Source: Batillaria attramentaria (taxonomy: Eukaryota > Mollusca > Gastropoda > Batillariidae). Taken from it: a stretch of 64,000 nucleotides of DNA. Shown in pieces: positions 20,488-32,761 of the stretch. Made by a program: the position numbers and the translations under genes. The stretch's first letter is position 1. Every line of letters starts with the position of its first letter. The notes below the pieces were generated by a model that had not been told where the DNA came from, did no database searches, and was given only the letters and a program-made list of their open reading frames with translations. The stretch is from NCBI GenBank assembly GCA_018292915.2, contig JACVVK020000014.1:1289501-1353500 (forward strand), read 5' to 3'.

Positions 20488-23400
20488 TTACACAAGGTGC
20501 TGGCGTTCATGTTGAATCATCTGAGCCTTAGCCTCAAATTCCCGCTCACAGTATTGACAGACATAGACTTTTGTTTTCTGGGAGACCATGACAACATCAT
20601 CCCCTTTGGGCGGACCTACCCCACCATCTGTAGCAGAAGCCGCCTCCTCCTTTCTGGCCGGTTCCACAGACTTCACGCTAGTCGCCTCGCCAGCTGTTTT
20701 CTTGGCGCCAGTATCCATGCTGGTTTTGGTCAGGGTGGCCGACTTGTCTTTCGTGGCAGTTTTTGAGGTCGCCTCTTTCCTCTGCTGTTTCAGCATATGT
20801 CGTAAATTGTCCAGGTCCAGGTCAAGGGGAGCGGTGAAGTGCACCTGGAAGTGAGGAAGGAGAGCGTCCTCATCACTGCCAGTGAAGTCGCAATATGGGC
20901 ACACCATGGTGCCGGGACCAGCATGCCGCTGTACATGCTGGATCAGATCTGGTTTGGAGCTCGCGCTGAAGGGGCAACGCTGGCAGCGCAGTTCCGAATC
21001 AGCACTATCAGCTGTGATGTCAGTGCTGCTTTTCCCCATCACAGGGGATGTTGCACTCGACTCTCTTGCCTCGCTTTTCTCTCCCTCTGAAGCTTCCTTC
21101 TCTACGTTCTCATCCTCGTGACTCTCAGACCGGTCAGCAGTGCTCTCCTTCTGCGGCTCCTCAGCGTTCAGCTCTTGGGAACCCTTAGCTTTCTCAAGTA
21201 CATCTTCATCTCCTGGCTGCTCATGGAGACGGTTGTGTTGGCAGAGCAGGCTCCAGCGTTCTGTCCGGTATGAGCAGGAGTCACAGGCGTAGCAACCTGG
21301 TCCGCTGTGCATTGCCTGATGGTAATCGAAAGAAGCGCGGTTCCCTGTCACGAAGGGGCAGTGCTGGCAGGTGTACATCTTCTTTGTGATGGACAGTTTG
21401 AAGGGGGGAGAGAGGCTGGAAGCAATGCTGGTGGTGGGGCCCGCAGCTGAAGGCTGGCCCCCATCTTTAGAGGCACCAAGGTCGAGGATCTTGGCCTCAA
21501 ACTCGCCAGGTACATCCTCAGCAAACTCATGGTTCAGGAAGATGCTGTCGATTGGGGTAGTGTCAAAGTCAGGGTCACTGGCATGAACCCGGCGATGCTG
21601 GTAGAGAAGGGAGAGACGATCAGCAGACCAGTCACAGAAGTCACAAATGTACTTGCGCTTCAGTCCGTGCATGCTGGAGTGGATGGCAAAGGCTTTCTGG
21701 GCCTGGGTTTTGTATGGACAGGAGGGGCACACCAAAAGTTCATCAACTGTTGATGCTTCAGGTTTTGTAGCGATAGTAGGGGCAGGGCTGGAGGGCTTTG
21801 GGGAGGGGATAAGGTTGTGATCCTCATCATTCAGTGAAACCTGCATGGACTCAGTTTCAGAGGTGCTGAGGGGTTTGAGAATGGCTTCGTGGTTCAGGAG
21901 CTGGGAGGTGGGGGGATTGGGGTCAAAGTCAGGCTCATCGCTGTGCAGCTTGCGATGCTGGGTTAAGAGGTTGAGGCGATCCAGACTGTAGGAGCAGCGG
22001 TCGCACTTGTAGCGGTTTTGCATGCCGTGAAAGCGACAGTGCTTGCGGAACTCAAAACTGGAATTGCTGCTGAAAGGACAGTGCTGACACTTGTAAGTGC
22101 GGAACTGCTTCTCAGCCAGGATGGCAGCGTCCAGACCAGACGTGGGCGTGGATTTTCCAGAGGCATTTGCTGCTTCAGCCTCCATAATCTCTTTGGCCTC
22201 CTTGTCTGCAGCTTTCTCCTGGCCGGAAGTGTGAGGCGTGCGTTTCAGAGGTGGCTGTTTGGTAGCTGTCCCCATCACCTCATCAACCTCAGCATCCGTA
22301 TCTACCTCATCCTCTTCGTGGTCAATGTCCATGTCGTCCTCCCCGACCATGCAACTCTCCAGAGTGGGGTCGAAGGGGTCAAGGATGAGGTCCTGGTAGT
22401 GTTTGCTGGGGGACACATCTGACGAGTTTGCCGCACTCTCCTCCTCATTGTGGAATCGTTCATGCTGCTGAAGCAGGAAGGCTCTGGTGGCACTGTAGCT
22501 GCAGTAGCGGCACTGGTAGCGGTTGCTGATGAGGTGCTGGCGACGATGCTTGACGATGTTGTTGCGACAGAAGGTGTGGTACGGGCACTCGGAGCAGCGG
22601 TAACGGATCCGACCCCCGCTGCTGCCAGCTGCTGCCCGCATTCTCTGTGTCAAGCTCTTGGCCTGCTCGTTCAGAGCCTGGTCCTGTGCACTGACCTCCA
22701 TGGACAGATCCAGGGCTTTGGTCTGGCTGGGCTCCTTGGCAGACTGTGATCTGTCTGTGACAGAACCCGAGGTGCTTGGGTCAGAGTGCCTGTCTGCAGA
22801 GCTGTCCCTGCTGAGGTTCATGGCACCACCATGGAGGTTTCCCAGCATGGCTGTAACGGCTGATGCAGAACTGCCACTGTACCCGGGTTCGTGGACCATG
22901 GCGTGCTCAAGCAGCAGTGTGGGCTCATTGGTGCTGAAGTCACACTCTCTGCACTGGTACTTGCCGTGGTTGTTGTGGCAGCGCATGTGCTGGCGAAGTC
23001 TGTCGGCTGTGGGCACCATGAAGGGACACTGGAGACACCGCAGCATCTTCTCTTGCTTCGGCGCCTCCGACATGTCCACTGGCTCTGCCTTTGGGACAGC
23101 GACAATGGCCTTGTTGATAGTCAGCACAACATCTTGCTGGGGTGCAACGTTCAGCTCCTCAAGGTAGAGAACGTCAATGGCAATGCGCTGGTTAGGGTGG
23201 GTGGTTTCCTGGTGGTGCTGAATGAGCTTGAGATTGTCAATGCTGAAGTTGCAGTAGCAGCACTGGTACTTGCCCTGGGGGCCGTGAGCATCCCGGGTGT
23301 GAGCTGCAACCGATGCCACGTTGGCGCTGATGAACTGACAAAGCAGACACTGGTAGATGCGATGACCGTCGGCCATGAGGGGCTGAACGGGGACGCCTTG

Positions 23401-23551
23401 GTAGGAGGGGACATGTTTCTTGCGGAATAAAGGGGACATGGTGGTCTGCATTGCGGAAGGCTGCTGGTAATTTCTGACGGTGATAGGAGCAGGGGTGGGG
23501 ATGGCAGACACAACGTCCTGCGTGTCCTCTGTGTTGGGCTGCAATGCATGC
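20488..23551 (-). CDS. zinc-finger gene, last coding exon (15 fingers)
   Basis: The acceptor AG is at 23553-23552. The phase-2 join makes Arg from AG|G. Fingers include YQCLLCQF, YQCCYCNF, LRCLQCPF, YQCRECDF, YRCSECPY, YQCRYCSY, YKCQHCPF, YKCDRCSY, LVCPSCPY, YICDFCDW, YTCQHCPF, YACDSCSY, LRCQRCPF, MVCPYCDF and the terminal YVCQYCEREF...HERQHLV. Two of the internal pairs are followed by PDFD and LNHE. Linkers contain AMNLSRD, ALDLSME and a long acidic stretch (EEDEVDTDAEVDEV). A shorter ORF from the internal TTG/ATG would be spurious, as the frame continues cleanly across the splice. Confidence 0.93.
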
Positions 23552-26500
23552 CTGGAACACAGAGTTAGTCACTAAGATTAGACATCTTCGCGACATTCTC
23601 TGTTCATCTCCTCCTCCATCTCCCTGCAACACATGGTGATAGGGGCAGAATGTTTGTCAGAACATGAAGTTAATTGAAATCTTGGGTGCCAGCTAGGTGG
23701 TAGTTTCAGCTGCCGTGATTGTAGATTACATAATCCAAAAAAAAAATATATTAAAAAAAAAAATCAATTTTTCTTTCCATGCACAATATATATCATGCCT
23801 CCAAGTGAAAATCAAAGGAGAGCATATCTGAATGCTGAACTGATAATGAGAAACTAATGACAAATAAGAAATGGATGAGAATGGGAAAAATTAACCAGTT
23901 TACCATTGATTAAAAGCCAGACTGGCAAATCGGCAAAGTTTTATCAATTTGTTTCACTTTTTCTGGACATTTGACATTATCTCCAGGTTGCCTCACAGTT
24001 TTACTGGCCTGGTTGAAAACTTACGGACAGATTTTTGGTGCCTGGTCGAAAAGTAAGGAGATTTCTCGGACTTAACTTTCCCCAATTTTGCACTGTGGTC
24101 GAAAAGTAAGGACGGTCAAAAAGGTAAGGTTATTACGGTACATGTGCTAGAATAAAGATTAAAAAAAGAAAGATGGTGGCATAGCATAGTTTGCTCACCT
24201 CAGAGACTCTCTTGCGATGAGGCCAAGCATCTGCTGTTCGCTCTGCTTTCCCAGCGTAGCCCACTCCTGAGGGTGGCTGGAGCGCATGTGGAGGTAGGCC
24301 TTGTTCACACGGTCTGTACTGAAGTCGCAAAAGAGGCAGGCGTGGGCAGCTTGGATGCTGTGCTGTTCGATGTGACGCAGGTAGGCGTTGGCGGTGGAGC
24401 CGACGTACGGGCACTTGGTGCACTGGAACTGCTGCTGTTGTTTAATGGTCAGGTTCATGGGCGTTTCAGCAGCTTTGCCAGCGTCAGCAGCAGAGGTGGA
24501 GGACTTGTAGGCAGCAGTGTCACGGGCTTGCTTGGCTTCCGACAGCTCTGAGGCGAGGGATGAGGTGGGAAGGACAGCCAGGCCTCCCTTGGCACCCACA
24601 CTGGAAGCGGTGCTAGGGAGCTGCCCATTGGCTCGCTGCTTCAGGTAGGCGATGGCACTCAGCAGAGGGGTACTGTCCTGCATGGCAACTGCAGCAACTG
24701 GAGTGGACGGCATATGGTTACCACTGATGTTGGCTTTCAAGTTCACCCCTTTGGGACTTGTAGAGCTGCTACTCTGTGGGGTGTGTTTCTGCTGTTGTTG
24801 CGCTGACGAGCTGGGGGACATTTCAGCTGCCTCCTGATCGTGCAGCTGTAGAGGATGCACACTGAGGGCATGTTGATACAGCGTGGCAGTGTGGGCAAAT
24901 GTAGCACTGCACCACTCGCACTCGAACTTGCGGGACTCCAGCAGTGACTGTGTGACTGGCACAAGGGGAGGAGGAGGGGATGTCCCGGCCTTAGTGAGGT
25001 CCATTGTGTTGGCCAGGAACCCGCTGTCAGACATTGTCGGCTTGGCCTCCCCAGCTGGCTGCGCGTTACTGGTCTTGCTGTCCCTGTTGTTATTGTTCAC
25101 ATCTTCCGTCTCGTTTTCCTCTTCCTGGAAGAAGGTCTCCCACTCGTTAGGGTTGAACTCGGAATGTACTGTTATGTGGTCTAGCAACATGTCCTTAGAC
25201 TCGTACAAATTGCTGCAGTAGAAACAACTGTAGCTGCCATCATCTTCCTCATGTTCCTGCTCATGGGCTACAAGAGTACTGCGCTTGATGCAGACAAAGT
25301 TGCACTGGCGGCAGGAGAATTTTTTCCTGGGCTTGCGAGGATGTTTAACACGCGCTTCATCTTGATCGTCCATATTGCCATCCGTCTTGGGGGATCTCCG
25401 GGCTGCTGCTGCGGCAGAGCTCTGGCAATGCGGAGACTTGCGGTGGATGATCAATGAAGCCAAGTCATTTGCTGCGAAGTTGCACGTCTTGCAGATGAAT
25501 CGACCGGCTGGTCCACCGTTGGATGAGGTAGGGGTGGGGTGCTGCTGCTGAATGTGAACATCCAGCACCTGCTGACTGAGGGTCTCAAAGTCGCATGACG
25601 GGCATTTCAGCGGGTCCTTGTCATTGCTGTCATCCTGGTCATCCTGGTCACTGGCACGGGCACTAAAGTGGTTGTAGACTCTCTGGTGTTTCTTTAGGTC
25701 GCACTTCCAACGGGAACTGTATCCGCATTGCTTGCATATGAAGGGCTTTTTCTCTGAGTGAAGCAGCTGGTGGCGCTTGAGCTCTGCCGGACTGTTGCCC
25801 ACAAAAGGACACTCGAGGCACACGTACTTGTCGCCGTTGATGAGGCTGCGGAACTTGGGGGTGGCGGCAGCCTGCTGCTGCTGCTGTTGGCTTGAGGATG
25901 GGGTGACGACATTGGAGCTGGAGGTCGAGGTAGCAGCGGCGAGACCCTGATGCAATTGGACCAGTGATATGGCAGCCGACACAGCAGAGGTGGGAACGGA
26001 AGCAGGCTGCACACTGGGGACAACAACAGTTGGGGTGGATGTACCATTGCGGTTCGTTGTGTTCACAAGGAAGGCCATGCCACCAGGTGAGGGGAGGGCC
26101 CCAGGGAGGGCCCCTGGGAGGGCTCCGGGGAGAGCTTGGGGAAGTGACTGTGCCTGGGACTGATTCCGGGGAAGGGATCGGCCCTGGGACTGGGTCTGGG
26201 ACCGGGTGTTAGAGTGGCACTGGGAGCTGACTTGTGTCACCTGACCCTGGGGAAGAACCATTGCGTTGGGAGGGGCTTGCTGCTGCCTGTCCAGCTGGGA
26301 GGTGTCAATAACGTCCTTGATTGTCAGTGGCTCACCGTTGGGGCCTGTGCCGCAACGCCTCATATGCTTCACAACGTCCCACTTCCATTTGCTCCTGTAT
26401 GTGCACAAGGGGCACCGGAACGGCTTCTCGTTGGAGTGGTTCTTCATGTGCTGTGTGATCTCAGACGGCCAGCGAGCTCTGTACTCGCACTGTGTACACT

Positions 26501-29500
26501 TGTACGGCAGCTGACCGGACTCCCCGGGGGCCCTGCTGTAAGGCTTCGTAGGAATTTTGGATGACCCATTCTGGCGACTCCTGACTGCCTTGGCCACAGC
26601 TCTCTGCGTCTTAGGGTTGACAGGTCGAGCATTGCTATCTGAGCTGTCACGACTGTCCGGACGATTTTCGGCCACAGCCTGACGAAGTGAGCGGACGTGT
26701 TCTATCTGTATGCCCAGGCTGTCCTGCTCCTGGTTTGCAAGATCCATTCCTGCTGACGACATCGAGGGCTGTGGGTCATCGGGGCCATCATCCAGGAAGT
26801 TGGGCTGACGGCTGGCCATTCGGTTGGCTGCCTGGGCGATGGCGAGAATGCCTGCCACGCTGCTGTCATCCTGGCTAAAGGAGGTGCTGGGCTGCGAGTA
26901 GTCAGACAGATCCGGGAGGCTGGAGTTGGAGTCCTTGCGGGCACGCTTGGCCGGATGTTCGTCCGAGTCAACAGAATTGGAGTCTTGTTCCTGGCTGGGT
27001 CCAGCACCTGCCTCCCTGTAGTTGGAGGTGGACGGGGCACCAGACTCGCGACGCTTGTACGGGTTCGAGAGGGTCGCGTGGGATTTCTCAAAATGCTTAA
27101 CCAAGTCCCACTTCCACTTGTAGGTCGATCCACAGACCATGCACATAAAGGGCCGCTCCTCGGAGTGGGAGACAGCGTGCTTTTGAAGCTCGGCTGGCCA
27201 CTTTGCAACAAAATCACACATGTTGCACTTCAGCTGCTTCTCGTCAGGTCTGGCCGAGTCCTGGGAGGAGGTCAGGTTTGGGATGGAGGTTAGGGGCATC
27301 TTCAACAGGTGGTACGTCTGCTGCAGACCATGGGGAATCTTTTGGATCGCCTCCTGGAAAAACAACAGCAGGACTTAAATTCCCTTTCAACATACAAAGT
27401 TTCTGTTGTGCGCAGCTCCTCCTAAAAAGTGAAAGAGGGAGCAGACCGAACAAGCAGAAATCAAATCTGTTTAGTTTAACGTTTAATTCTATGTTACTCT
27501 CATATTTCAATATCATTATATTCATCTTTCTTTTTTAATGTGACAGAACATCATGTGAGGCCAAAGAAAATTTTCCGCGTTCTCTTAAACAGACAATAAA
27601 ATTTTTTGATTTGAGTCTGTGAAGTACTCATCTCAGTTAAAGTTTGCAAAATATGCCTTAACTCTGTTTACAGTTAATTTTAACCTTGCTGAGAATTGAC
27701 CATCCTGGACTACCTGTAAGGTTTTTTCAAACACAATAAGACAAGTAAGTTCAGCAAGACAAGGGGTTAAGACGAAAAAGGTGCTAGTAAAGGCTTCTCC
27801 TCGACTTCTGTTAAAACATGTATGTAATCAGACGGATACATGTATGCCAACTATGTACCATTGGCTTTCACTACGTTTAGCCTCTGTAATGACCCGAAAC
27901 AGGCTAACCGAGACTTCAGCCGAGACAACCAATCACTAAGAAGGAAAAAACAAACACGCTCGGTGAAAAAGAAAGTGGACAGTTCTGAACACAGCGGCGA
28001 TGCACAACGGACCAGGTTTCTACGCCTGCGACTCTTGCTCGTACTGGACAGCATGCTGGAGTGAAAGCTGATGGTACAGAGTTGCACATATATGCACACA
28101 TGAAGTACTGTTAACTATTCACAAACAGCTGATGTGCCCAGCCCAAAGATGCTAACAGATGCGAATTCCTAGCTGCCTCGCTGCACACTGTTTACATCTT
28201 AGCTTCAAAGTACGGTGTGGACGGTGGGTCTTTAGTGGGAGGGGGTACACAGGACTGCAGAGAATTCTGCGATATGTCCGAGAAGCAAGTCGCCACAAAC
28301 GAAAGCTATAGGAATGCCAGTCAAGTGAGAAAATAAACTACAGAGCCCAGCTACTGGAAAACCCAGCAAATCCATTTAAGCAAAAACACAAAATAAAAAA
28401 AAACAAAAAACCTAAACAAACACAAAAAATGAAAAAAAATTTTTTTTCCTTCTTCTGCTACCAAAAAAGGGTGGGCAGGTAAGCATGAAATGGGTGCATG
28501 AAACTGCAGAGAATTCTGCGATGTTGTATGTCTGAGAAGCCAGTCAGCCCAAAAGAAACCCCAAAGACGCTATAGGAAAGCCAGTCAAGTGAGAAAATAA
28601 ACTACAAAGCCCAGCTAATGGAAAACCCATCAAACCCATTTAAGCAAAACAAAACAACAACCAAAAAAAAACAAAAAAACCCAACCCCTAAACAATCAAA
28701 TAAAACAACCACCAAAAAAATGCAAAATAATACCCAAATATTTTTCCTGATTCTACTACAAAAAAACAAAAAGGGTGGGCAGGTACGGCTGATTTTCTTT
28801 TCCCTGACATGGAATGTACCTCGATAAATTAATTCAGTCAGATTCAGTTCTTCATAAACGCCTGATGCTCCCCCCCCCCCACCTCCAAAATGTGCCACAT
28901 CATGTGATGTGCTCCAAACACCAAACACCACTGCATGCACCCATACATGCTAAACATTTCAAATCAACGTCATGAATAAAGGCATGCAAGTAGAAATGAA
29001 GGGAGGCTAGAATGTGAGGAGCGGGGGATAAAAGAAAAAAATACGTGCAAAAGGGGTTAAACGGAATAATCTAGACTAGTCCCAGGCCTGAGCAAGCAGA
29101 AGAGACCATGAATTAATTGTACTATTAGTAATTGCGAGGGAAAGCAGATTTAAAGTGAGTTGGCTACACTGCGTTAAGCCTACCACCTGGCATGCACCAC
29201 AGATAAACCATGCAAACAGAATGAAAAGGGGAAAAAAAAATGAAGAGGAAAGGAAACTGACTTTACTATAAAATGGACATGCAAGTAAATGTGACAGACG
29301 CTTGAGCTCGAACATGCTGAGAAACAGTGACAGTGATGCAGCTTGTGGCCTCTACTAGCGAGAGAGAACAGCAAATCAAGAAATATTTACAGGATCAGGA
29401 CTGGGAGTCTTTCTTCGTTTGGGAGTTTTAGGGCTGGGCACATCGTTGCAGTCACAATATTTGTCGAGAGCATGAGGGCACACCTTGTGGGCGGTGATGA

Positions 29501-32500
29501 GGTCAGCATGCTGGGCAGCGAAGTGATCGTTGAGTAACGGTATCTGTTCAAAATGCTTATGGCACGCCGCACATTTGAACACTCGTTTGTTGAAGTGGAG
29601 AGTCATGTGTGCACTATAGTCCACCACTGTCTTCGCCACAAACGGGCACTTTTTGCACTTCAGAACGTTGCCTTTCTGGGATGCGTTGTCGGATGCAGAA
29701 TGATTTGCCTCCCCTGAATCGTCATCCATAGCGCTATCCACGTCATCCATGCTCTCATCCCATGGCTGCTCCCTTTTAATGGATGCAAGGTCGAGGGCAT
29801 GGTTATTGCGCATGGCGAGGTTGAGGGGCTCGCTCTGCATCCCTCCGGCAGTGTCGATGCTGTCTGTCTCGTCCATAGGGCTCGATCGCTGACTCAGATC
29901 CAGTGCGCTATGGGATGGAATCGGTCCGTTCAGGCTGGCAGTAAGGGTCTCAAGCTGTTTCGACCCTGGGAAGACCGGCTGGCTTGATCCGACGAAAGGG
30001 CCGATGACGTTAGGCAGGAAGTGGGCGCTGTCTATCCCATCCTGGAAATCCGATCCATGTGAGCCGCCACTGTAGGAACCATTCAAGAAGTTCTGTGGAG
30101 TCTCTGGCGGCGGTGAGCTGTGAGCCGAAGCCATGCTGGCCCCTTCCTCAAGAAGGTCGCCTTGATCCTCGTCCTCGTTCACAGTAATCTTTTCCAGGAG
30201 CTGGTTGTGGTACATGCGGCGCCGCCCACCTGCAAGATTTTCTAACGTAACAGAAGGTCCCAGGAATAAATGGGGAGCAATGGTATGGAGCTATGTCGTA
30301 CCACTTAAACTCTATCGAGATGAATTTAACCTGATGCGGATACATGTGTAATCAAAATATCAGTCATTGTTACATTCACTGAAAATTCAACAGTGTCAGA
30401 CTAACATATTACATGGCCCATAAAAACCAGGAAACAAGGAATGATGTTGCATAATAGCCAACATTAAAATGCAGATATTGAAGCATTACAGATTTGGTTT
30501 CTACGTACCCGCATCTTTTTCTCTGGTACTGACTCAAATTAAACCCCAAGGATCACCCACATTAAATAACCCTCTCTGAAGAGTTGTGTCCCTTGTCTCA
30601 TATGCCAACTACACTATAGTGGTGATTGGTGATAACTACGTGAATGGAAGGAAAAGCTTTCAAAGCGTGTACGAACCCTCCTCCTCACCTGGGGTATGAC
30701 TGCCTGATTGAACGAGGCTCATCATACCAGCAGGATATTTGCTGTTGTCGGGTGTCTCCCCGTTGTGTTTCTCCTTCCAATGCTTGTTGAGTGACTTTCG
30801 CCACTTGTACACGTTTCCACAGTTGGAGCATGCAAATTTAATGCCCGACTCGTCAAAAACCTGTGGAAAAAATCAACCCAATTGCAAAAAAAAAAACAAG
30901 CAACAACAAAAACCAAAAACAACAAACAACCTAAAAATAAAAAATTATAAAAAAACACAACTTCTGTGCATGGGGTACAATAATAAAAAAAAAAAATGAA
31001 ATCCAGGCTAAGGTTCAAAGGCCGCCTGAAAACAAAAATAAAGTTTCCTGAAGGTAATTTGAAGGCCTCTCCTTACACCTTGTACTAAGAAATAAAAAAA
31101 ATCACAATCTCTCACCAAAGAAACATTATGCTTCAGTGGTAGGTTTTGCTGGTACACAACATGTATTGCACCAATTGATTTCTCCTTTCAACAGGGATCA
31201 CCTTTCAATGTTTCATCTCCCATTTTATCACTCTTGGTTGCGAAGCCAAAGCGTACCCACACAGCGCAGAGCACAGGTTTTATTTTATGTATACATCTCT
31301 TTTCTTTACTTTTTTTTTCAGGGGGGGGGGGGGGGATTTTAAAAAAAAATTCCAATTTCAGTTTGAAGAAATTTTCAAAAAACAGATTTCCATCTACAGT
31401 TTCACCCATATCTTTGTAACCATCGTTACTTTCTAACAAGCACTATTAAAATAAAAGCATACCTCAAAGTATTTAGCAGGGTCGACCTCTTGCCTTGTTT
31501 TCTTTTTCTTCTCTGGTGGTTCCATGTCTGGAATCTCCATGATGTCCGGCGGTGGGCTCCCGCTTCCCTTGCTGTTTTCCTCTCCCTCATCTTCATCGCC
31601 ATCATCGACGATGACTGGCGGAAGGTTGCCCTCTCGCACAGCTGCGACGGTAGCTGGAAGTGCCTGTGGCGGTCCGTTGAGGACCTCCGAGATGGCGCTG
31701 GTTGAGGCAACAGGCCCATTGCTTGCTGATGATGCCGAGGTTGCTGGGATAGCCAAAGAGGTGTTGGTGGTGTCAGAAACCTGTCCAGCGTTGAGCATGC
31801 TGTCAGTTCCTATGAAGTGAAGCTTGCGATGGCGCGGCAGTTTCTGCTTGTATTTTGTGGCATAGTCACAAATATCGCACTCGTAGATGGTTAAGGTGGG
31901 GTCGTGTAGATCCTTTTGGTGGTGCAGGTAGGCCTTAGCAGCAGTTGATGTGAAGTCGCACTTACCGCAGACGTATGTGCGGTTCTGTATGTTGCCAGAG
32001 CGCGTGGGTGTCTTGGTCAGGGATCCGCCACTGGCACCGTCATCAATGTAGAGTCTACTTCCCACCTCACTCCCGTCGTCGCTGACGTTGCCTGACATGT
32101 TGATGAAGTCGCTGCTGTTGTTGTTGTGAGCAGCGGTCGGGATGTTGGTGGCGATCATGGCGTCACCACTGTTGTCTGTGCATAAGTCTGAAGTGCTTGC
32201 GTTCACTGAGCTCGCTGCAGTTAAAAGCAGGTTGATGTTGTCAGCAACGGTTGTGGCGGTGGTGGTGTTGGCGGCGGTAGGCTTGTTCGGAACACCAGCC
32301 TCAGCTGTACTACCATTACTTGCGGTGCTCATGCAGCTATAGCGTCGCTTGCTGCGAAGATTGGAGCGTCGGGTCTGGGACGTCTGTGGCTGTTCTTCGG
32401 CCTCACCAGTGTGCGCTGTATGCCGGTGGGCACTGAACCGCCTGGAGTCGGTGCTTGAAAATCGACAAGTTGTGCAAAATCTTGCCCTGCTTCCCTGCTT

Positions 32501-32761
32501 GACTGGCGCTGCTCCCTCGGAGCTGGTGTCGGATGACTGACTATCAACGGCACCTTGATTGTCCGTATTATTTGTCTCTTGGTTTTTGTTCTCCGGATTC
32601 ACTGGTGGAGTTGCGTCGCTACCGGCACCTCCTGTGGGTGGACTATCAACGGCACCTTGATTGTCTGTATTATTTGTCTCTTGGTTTTTGTTCTCCGGAT
32701 TCACTGGTGGAGTTGAGTCGCTACCTCCTGTGGGTGGAGCCTTCTCCTCCTCCTCCTCCAT
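20488..32761 (-). CDS. giant poly-C2H2 zinc-finger protein, 5 coding exons, about 2842 aa
   Basis: Likely a nuclear DNA-binding regulator. Coding exons on the minus strand are 32761-31463, 30860-30689, 30229-29391, 27353-24199 and 23551-20488. Every junction is GT-AG and in phase, giving 2842 residues with the stop TAA at 20490-20488. I count about 34 C2H2-type fingers: 3, 1, 2, 13 and 15 per exon. Several sit in two-finger modules, one with KWPAEL then KWKWD, another ending PDFD...LNHE. Linkers are acidic or low complexity and hold PxDLS-like motifs (ALDLSQR, PMNLTIK, ALDLSME) and a basic stretch PKTPKRRK. The start ATG has a good context (AAAATGG). REST/charlatan-like proteins share this finger style, but I cannot name an orthologue. 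The model is well supported by frame and splice sites; the function is inference. Confidence 0.88.
23552..24198 (-). other. intron
   Basis: 647-bp AT-rich intron. GTCGAAAAGTAAGGA occurs twice near 24047 and 24093 (plus strand). Nothing else was recognised. Confidence 0.75.
24199..27353 (-). CDS. zinc-finger gene exon with 13 fingers
   Basis: Starts EAIQKIPHGLQQTYHLLKMP and ends IARESL plus a split Arg codon; reading on into the intron meets TGA at once. The first six fingers form three pairs in which finger one has RWPSEI or KWPAEL and finger two has KWKWD or RWKCD: LKCNMCDF/FMCMVCGS, YKCTQCEY/FRCPLCTY, YVCLECPF/FICKQCGY. The fourth finger ends H-x3-C (HMRRC), a C2HC variant. Linkers hold a Gln run, a repeated PGAL stretch (ALPGALPGALPG), TMDLTKAG and PMNLTIK. 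A last pair (FQCTKCPY, HACLFCDF) closes the exon. Confidence 0.93.
27354..29390 (-). other. intron with a tandem duplication
   Basis: 2-kb intron. A block starting CTGCAGAGAATTCTGCGAT at 28255 is repeated at 28504 (period about 249), each copy followed by an A-rich stretch and GGGTGGGCAGGT. A C run lies at 28871-28880. Confidence 0.7.
28255..28790. repeat. tandem duplication, period about 249 bp
   Basis: Two diverged copies share GAATTCTGCGAT, GCCAGTCAAGTGAGAAAATA, CCATTTAAGCAAAA and GGGTGGGCAGGTA. Confidence 0.85.
29391..30229 (-). CDS. zinc-finger gene exon with 2 fingers, NLS-like motif and SUMO consensus
   Basis: Begins GGRRRMYHNQLLEKITVNED after the AG at 30231-30230 and ends KTPSPDP before GTAAAT at 29390; read-through would stop after VNIS. 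Fingers: LKCKKCPF...HMTLH and FKCAACHKHF...HFAAQH. A basic stretch PKTPKRRKTPSP looks like a nuclear localisation signal. IKRE fits the psi-K-x-E SUMO consensus. Three PxDLS-like motifs cluster here (ALDLSQR, PLNLAMR, ALDLASI). Confidence 0.92.
30230..30688 (-). other. intron, nothing recognised
   Basis: 459-bp intron between the one-finger and two-finger exons. Confidence 0.75.
30689..30860 (-). CDS. zinc-finger gene exon with one finger
   Basis: Encodes VFDESGIKFACSNCGNVYKW then RKSLNKHWKEKH and a tail ending GSHTP plus a split Gly codon. The acceptor is CCACAG at 30866-30861 and the donor G|GTGAGG at 30688. The finger's YKWRKSL resembles the KWKWD fingers of the 24199-27353 exon. Confidence 0.9.
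30861..31462 (-). other. intron
   Basis: 602-bp intron, A-rich in places, with a G run at about 31321-31334 on the plus strand. No element recognised. Confidence 0.75.

Noticed and set aside
20284..23632. Plus-strand and off-frame ORFs of 60-180 codons across the zinc-finger exons
   Set aside because: All are shadows of the minus-strand finger exons, whose C2H2 pattern and splice phases are clear.
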